In this document: piece after piece, positions 36,100 through 37,430 of the stretch | Numbering within the stretch: position 1 is the first letter of the stretch | How the letters are laid out: every line of letters begins with the position of its first letter | Source: a virus | DNA length: 37,430 bases | Strand: one strand, 5' to 3' | Virus record (IMG/VR): IMGVR_UViG_3300025086_000094 | Coordinates: 1 to 37,430 of that record | The notes under the pieces: model-generated | Seen by the model: only the letters and a program-made list of their open reading frames with translations | The model's database searches: none | What the model was told of the DNA's origin: nothing | Program-made: the position numbers and the translations under genes

Positions 36100-37430
36100 T
36101 TATTCTATTATTTTTGAAAAAGATCCTTCATTATTATATTGTTTAATGCCTAAGTTTACTTTTTTTGTAGTTCTTTTACTTATAGGTCTGTAACTATTTT
36201 TATTGCAAGCCATTATAGCTAAACCAGAACTTATAGAAGCATCATGCTTAGTTCTATTATTTATATCAAATGTAGCCCAATCTTCTAGAGTTTTTTGATG
36301 GTACATATCACCATAATTTTCACCACTTCTCCCTACGTAATTTTCTATATAAGCCTCTATAGCAGCTGCATGAGCTTGCTTTATATCTTCGCTGGAATTA
36401 GGTATTCCACCAATTTCTTTTTCTGCTACAGATAGTTTATTCCATATTTTGTCTGGACGGTTAATGCTAAAACCTCTATATCCTCTTCTTTTTAAATAGT
36501 ACAACAATCTAGGTTTATTATTTTCTGCTAGTATTGGCATACCATAAAAAACTAAAGCCATTAAAACATCTTCAAAAAATATCTCAGCAGTCTGTGGTCT
36601 AGCTATGTATTCTAAGAAGAAATGGTGTGCTGGAGCATTTTCCATAGAAAACTTAGTCAATCCATGAAGCGATCCTTTAGAGCCGTTACCATCGACAGTA
36701 CCACTAATATCATAAGAGTCACAACCAAATGCTCCGATATGATCGTTTCCAGGGTATCTATTACCATCTTTTAGTATTACATTGTTTTGATTAATTTTAT
36801 CTGGAATCCAAGATATATTAAACCTACCTTGATTATTTGGTGTAAAAATCACTCTAGTATCTTTAACACCGTTTTGCCATTGAAAATTACCTTTAATTAT
36901 TTTCTTAACATTAGATAAATCTTCGTTATAATCTATTTGCTCATATATTTTGGTAAGATTAAATAAAGAAAATTTAGACTCATCTCTAAACGCATGCTTT
37001 TCAGTTCTAGGAAATTGCCTATAAAACTCATTTAACCCGTCTTGATCTTCCTTTAATCCTTCAACTTCGTTTTCCCAGTGTTCGATAACTCCAATGCTAA
37101 TTGGGAGACCATCGACTCCTTTGACTTTATTTTTTGGCGTAACGAATACAGGTAATCCAAAAGTATCCATGTATCCTTCGTAGTTCCACTCCATAGGTAT
37201 GAAGAAAGAATAGAGTCCGCTAGAAGTTTGTCCGTTTTTATTTCTTTTCGTAACGTCTGAACTGTAGTATAATTTTTTGAAGTTTGCCCCACCTTTATCT
37301 AACGCGTTTGAAGTTGAGCCCATCATACACTTGCCTACTATTCTTCGGCCTAGTCTTAATGTAGTTTTTGTAACTCTCCAGTTGTTTAATATATTGTCTG
37401 GTCGTTCCCATTTTCCTGATTCGTCGTGTG
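36100..37430 (-). CDS. terL: large terminase subunit, 5' end outside the window
   Basis: The frame is open to the right edge of the window. It is not limited to the Met at 37326, because 34 more codons upstream read as typical TerL sequence: HDESGKW (the DE would be the Walker B acidic pair) and RIVGKCMMGSTSNALDKGG, which resembles the coupling (motif III) region. The visible 442 residues therefore cover the end of the ATPase domain and the nuclease domain. The nuclease domain shows GAFGCDSYDISG (candidate first Asp), EDVLMALVFYG and KHDASISSGLA (candidate last Asp). TerL pumps DNA into the procapsid through the portal and cuts concatemers. The Walker A motif lies outside. The neighbouring portal confirms the assignment. 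Confidence 0.85.
   Translation of the reverse strand, partial: HDESGKWERPDNILNNWRVTKTTLRLGRRIVGKCMMGSTSNALDKGGANFKKLYYSSDVTKRNKNGQTSSGLYSFFIPMEWNYEGYMDTFGLPVFVTPKNKVKGVDGLPISIGVIEHWENEVEGLKEDQDGLNEFYRQFPRTEKHAFRDESKFSLFNLTKIYEQIDYNEDLSNVKKIIKGNFQWQNGVKDTRVIFTPNNQGRFNISWIPDKINQNNVILKDGNRYPGNDHIGAFGCDSYDISGTVDGNGSKGSLHGLTKFSMENAPAHHFFLEYIARPQTAEIFFEDVLMALVFYGMPILAENNKPRLLYYLKRRGYRGFSINRPDKIWNKLSVAEKEIGGIPNSSEDIKQAHAAAIEAYIENYVGRSGENYGDMYHQKTLEDWATFDINNRTKHDASISSGLAIMACNKNSYRPISKRTTKKVNLGIKQYNNEGSFSKIIE

Noticed and set aside
36763-37080. Frame of 79 residues at 37053-37292 on the - strand
   Set aside because: It overlaps the terminase gene in another frame on the same strand and shows no motif.
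37327-37430. Terminase start at the Met codon at 37326
   Set aside because: The frame stays open to the window edge and reads as TerL sequence (HDESGKW, RIVGK), so the Met is internal.
1-37430. Temperate lifestyle or prophage
   Set aside because: No integrase, excisionase, repressor or attachment-site repeat is seen. The window is incomplete, so this is weak negative evidence.
1-37430. tRNA genes or a recoded genetic code
   Set aside because: No cloverleaf was noticed in the short gaps, and real genes end with TAA, TAG and TGA at sensible family lengths.

Overview
The window is part of a lytic-type double-stranded DNA phage genome with a short-tailed (podovirus-like) virion, most likely infecting a marine member of the Bacteroidota (flavobacterial type). 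The host inference rests on three things in the sequence: a TonB protein with Bacteroidota-style sequence, almost no Shine-Dalgarno sequences with A/T-only leaders ending in ATTATG-like starts, and virion proteins that resemble, from memory, those of Bacteroidota podoviruses including crAss-like phages. Standard stop codons are used. No integrase, repressor, tRNA, CRISPR array or insertion sequence was seen, and no stretch over 300 bases lacks a gene.

Layout. Bases 1-5323 (+ strand) form a compact, overlapping nucleotide-metabolism and accessory cluster: a ThyA-fold dUMP/dCMP-modifying enzyme, a GIY-YIG-like/MazG fusion, a 30-residue membrane peptide, a second MazG-like protein, a PD-(D/E)XK nuclease, two small ORFs, a TonB energy transducer, a small coiled-coil protein, a class II (B12-dependent) ribonucleotide reductase, and a 12-residue Cys-rich peptide with a CPYC motif. 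A strong hairpin at 5329-5357 separates this from a convergent cluster and can work on both strands.

Bases 5387-37430 (- strand) form the virion cluster. In transcription order (right to left) it holds: large terminase (5' end outside the window), portal, scaffold with an AT-hook, major capsid protein, two small proteins with the same N-terminal motif (capsid decoration candidates), terminator, an unassigned conserved protein, terminator, two ring/adaptor proteins, a 1611-residue tail nozzle/hub protein, two more tail proteins, and an ejection-protein trio (249, 566 and 3458 aa). It ends with two very basic small proteins and a soluble PAP2-type phosphatase.

How it fits together: the + cluster would supply and cleanse dNTPs (RNR, MazG-like enzymes, ThyA-fold enzyme) and process DNA, while TonB would act at the host inner membrane. 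The - cluster builds the capsid, portal, tail and ejection apparatus. The most unusual items are the phage TonB, the 3458-residue polyvalent ejection-type protein (collagen-like stalk, membrane-seeking segments, HELSH metallopeptidase motif, HAD phosphatase domain, conserved C-terminal domain), the CPYC micropeptide beside the RNR, and the Asn-to-Asp change in the ThyA-like active site. DNA polymerase, helicase, RNA polymerase and lysis genes are not visible and presumably lie outside the window.
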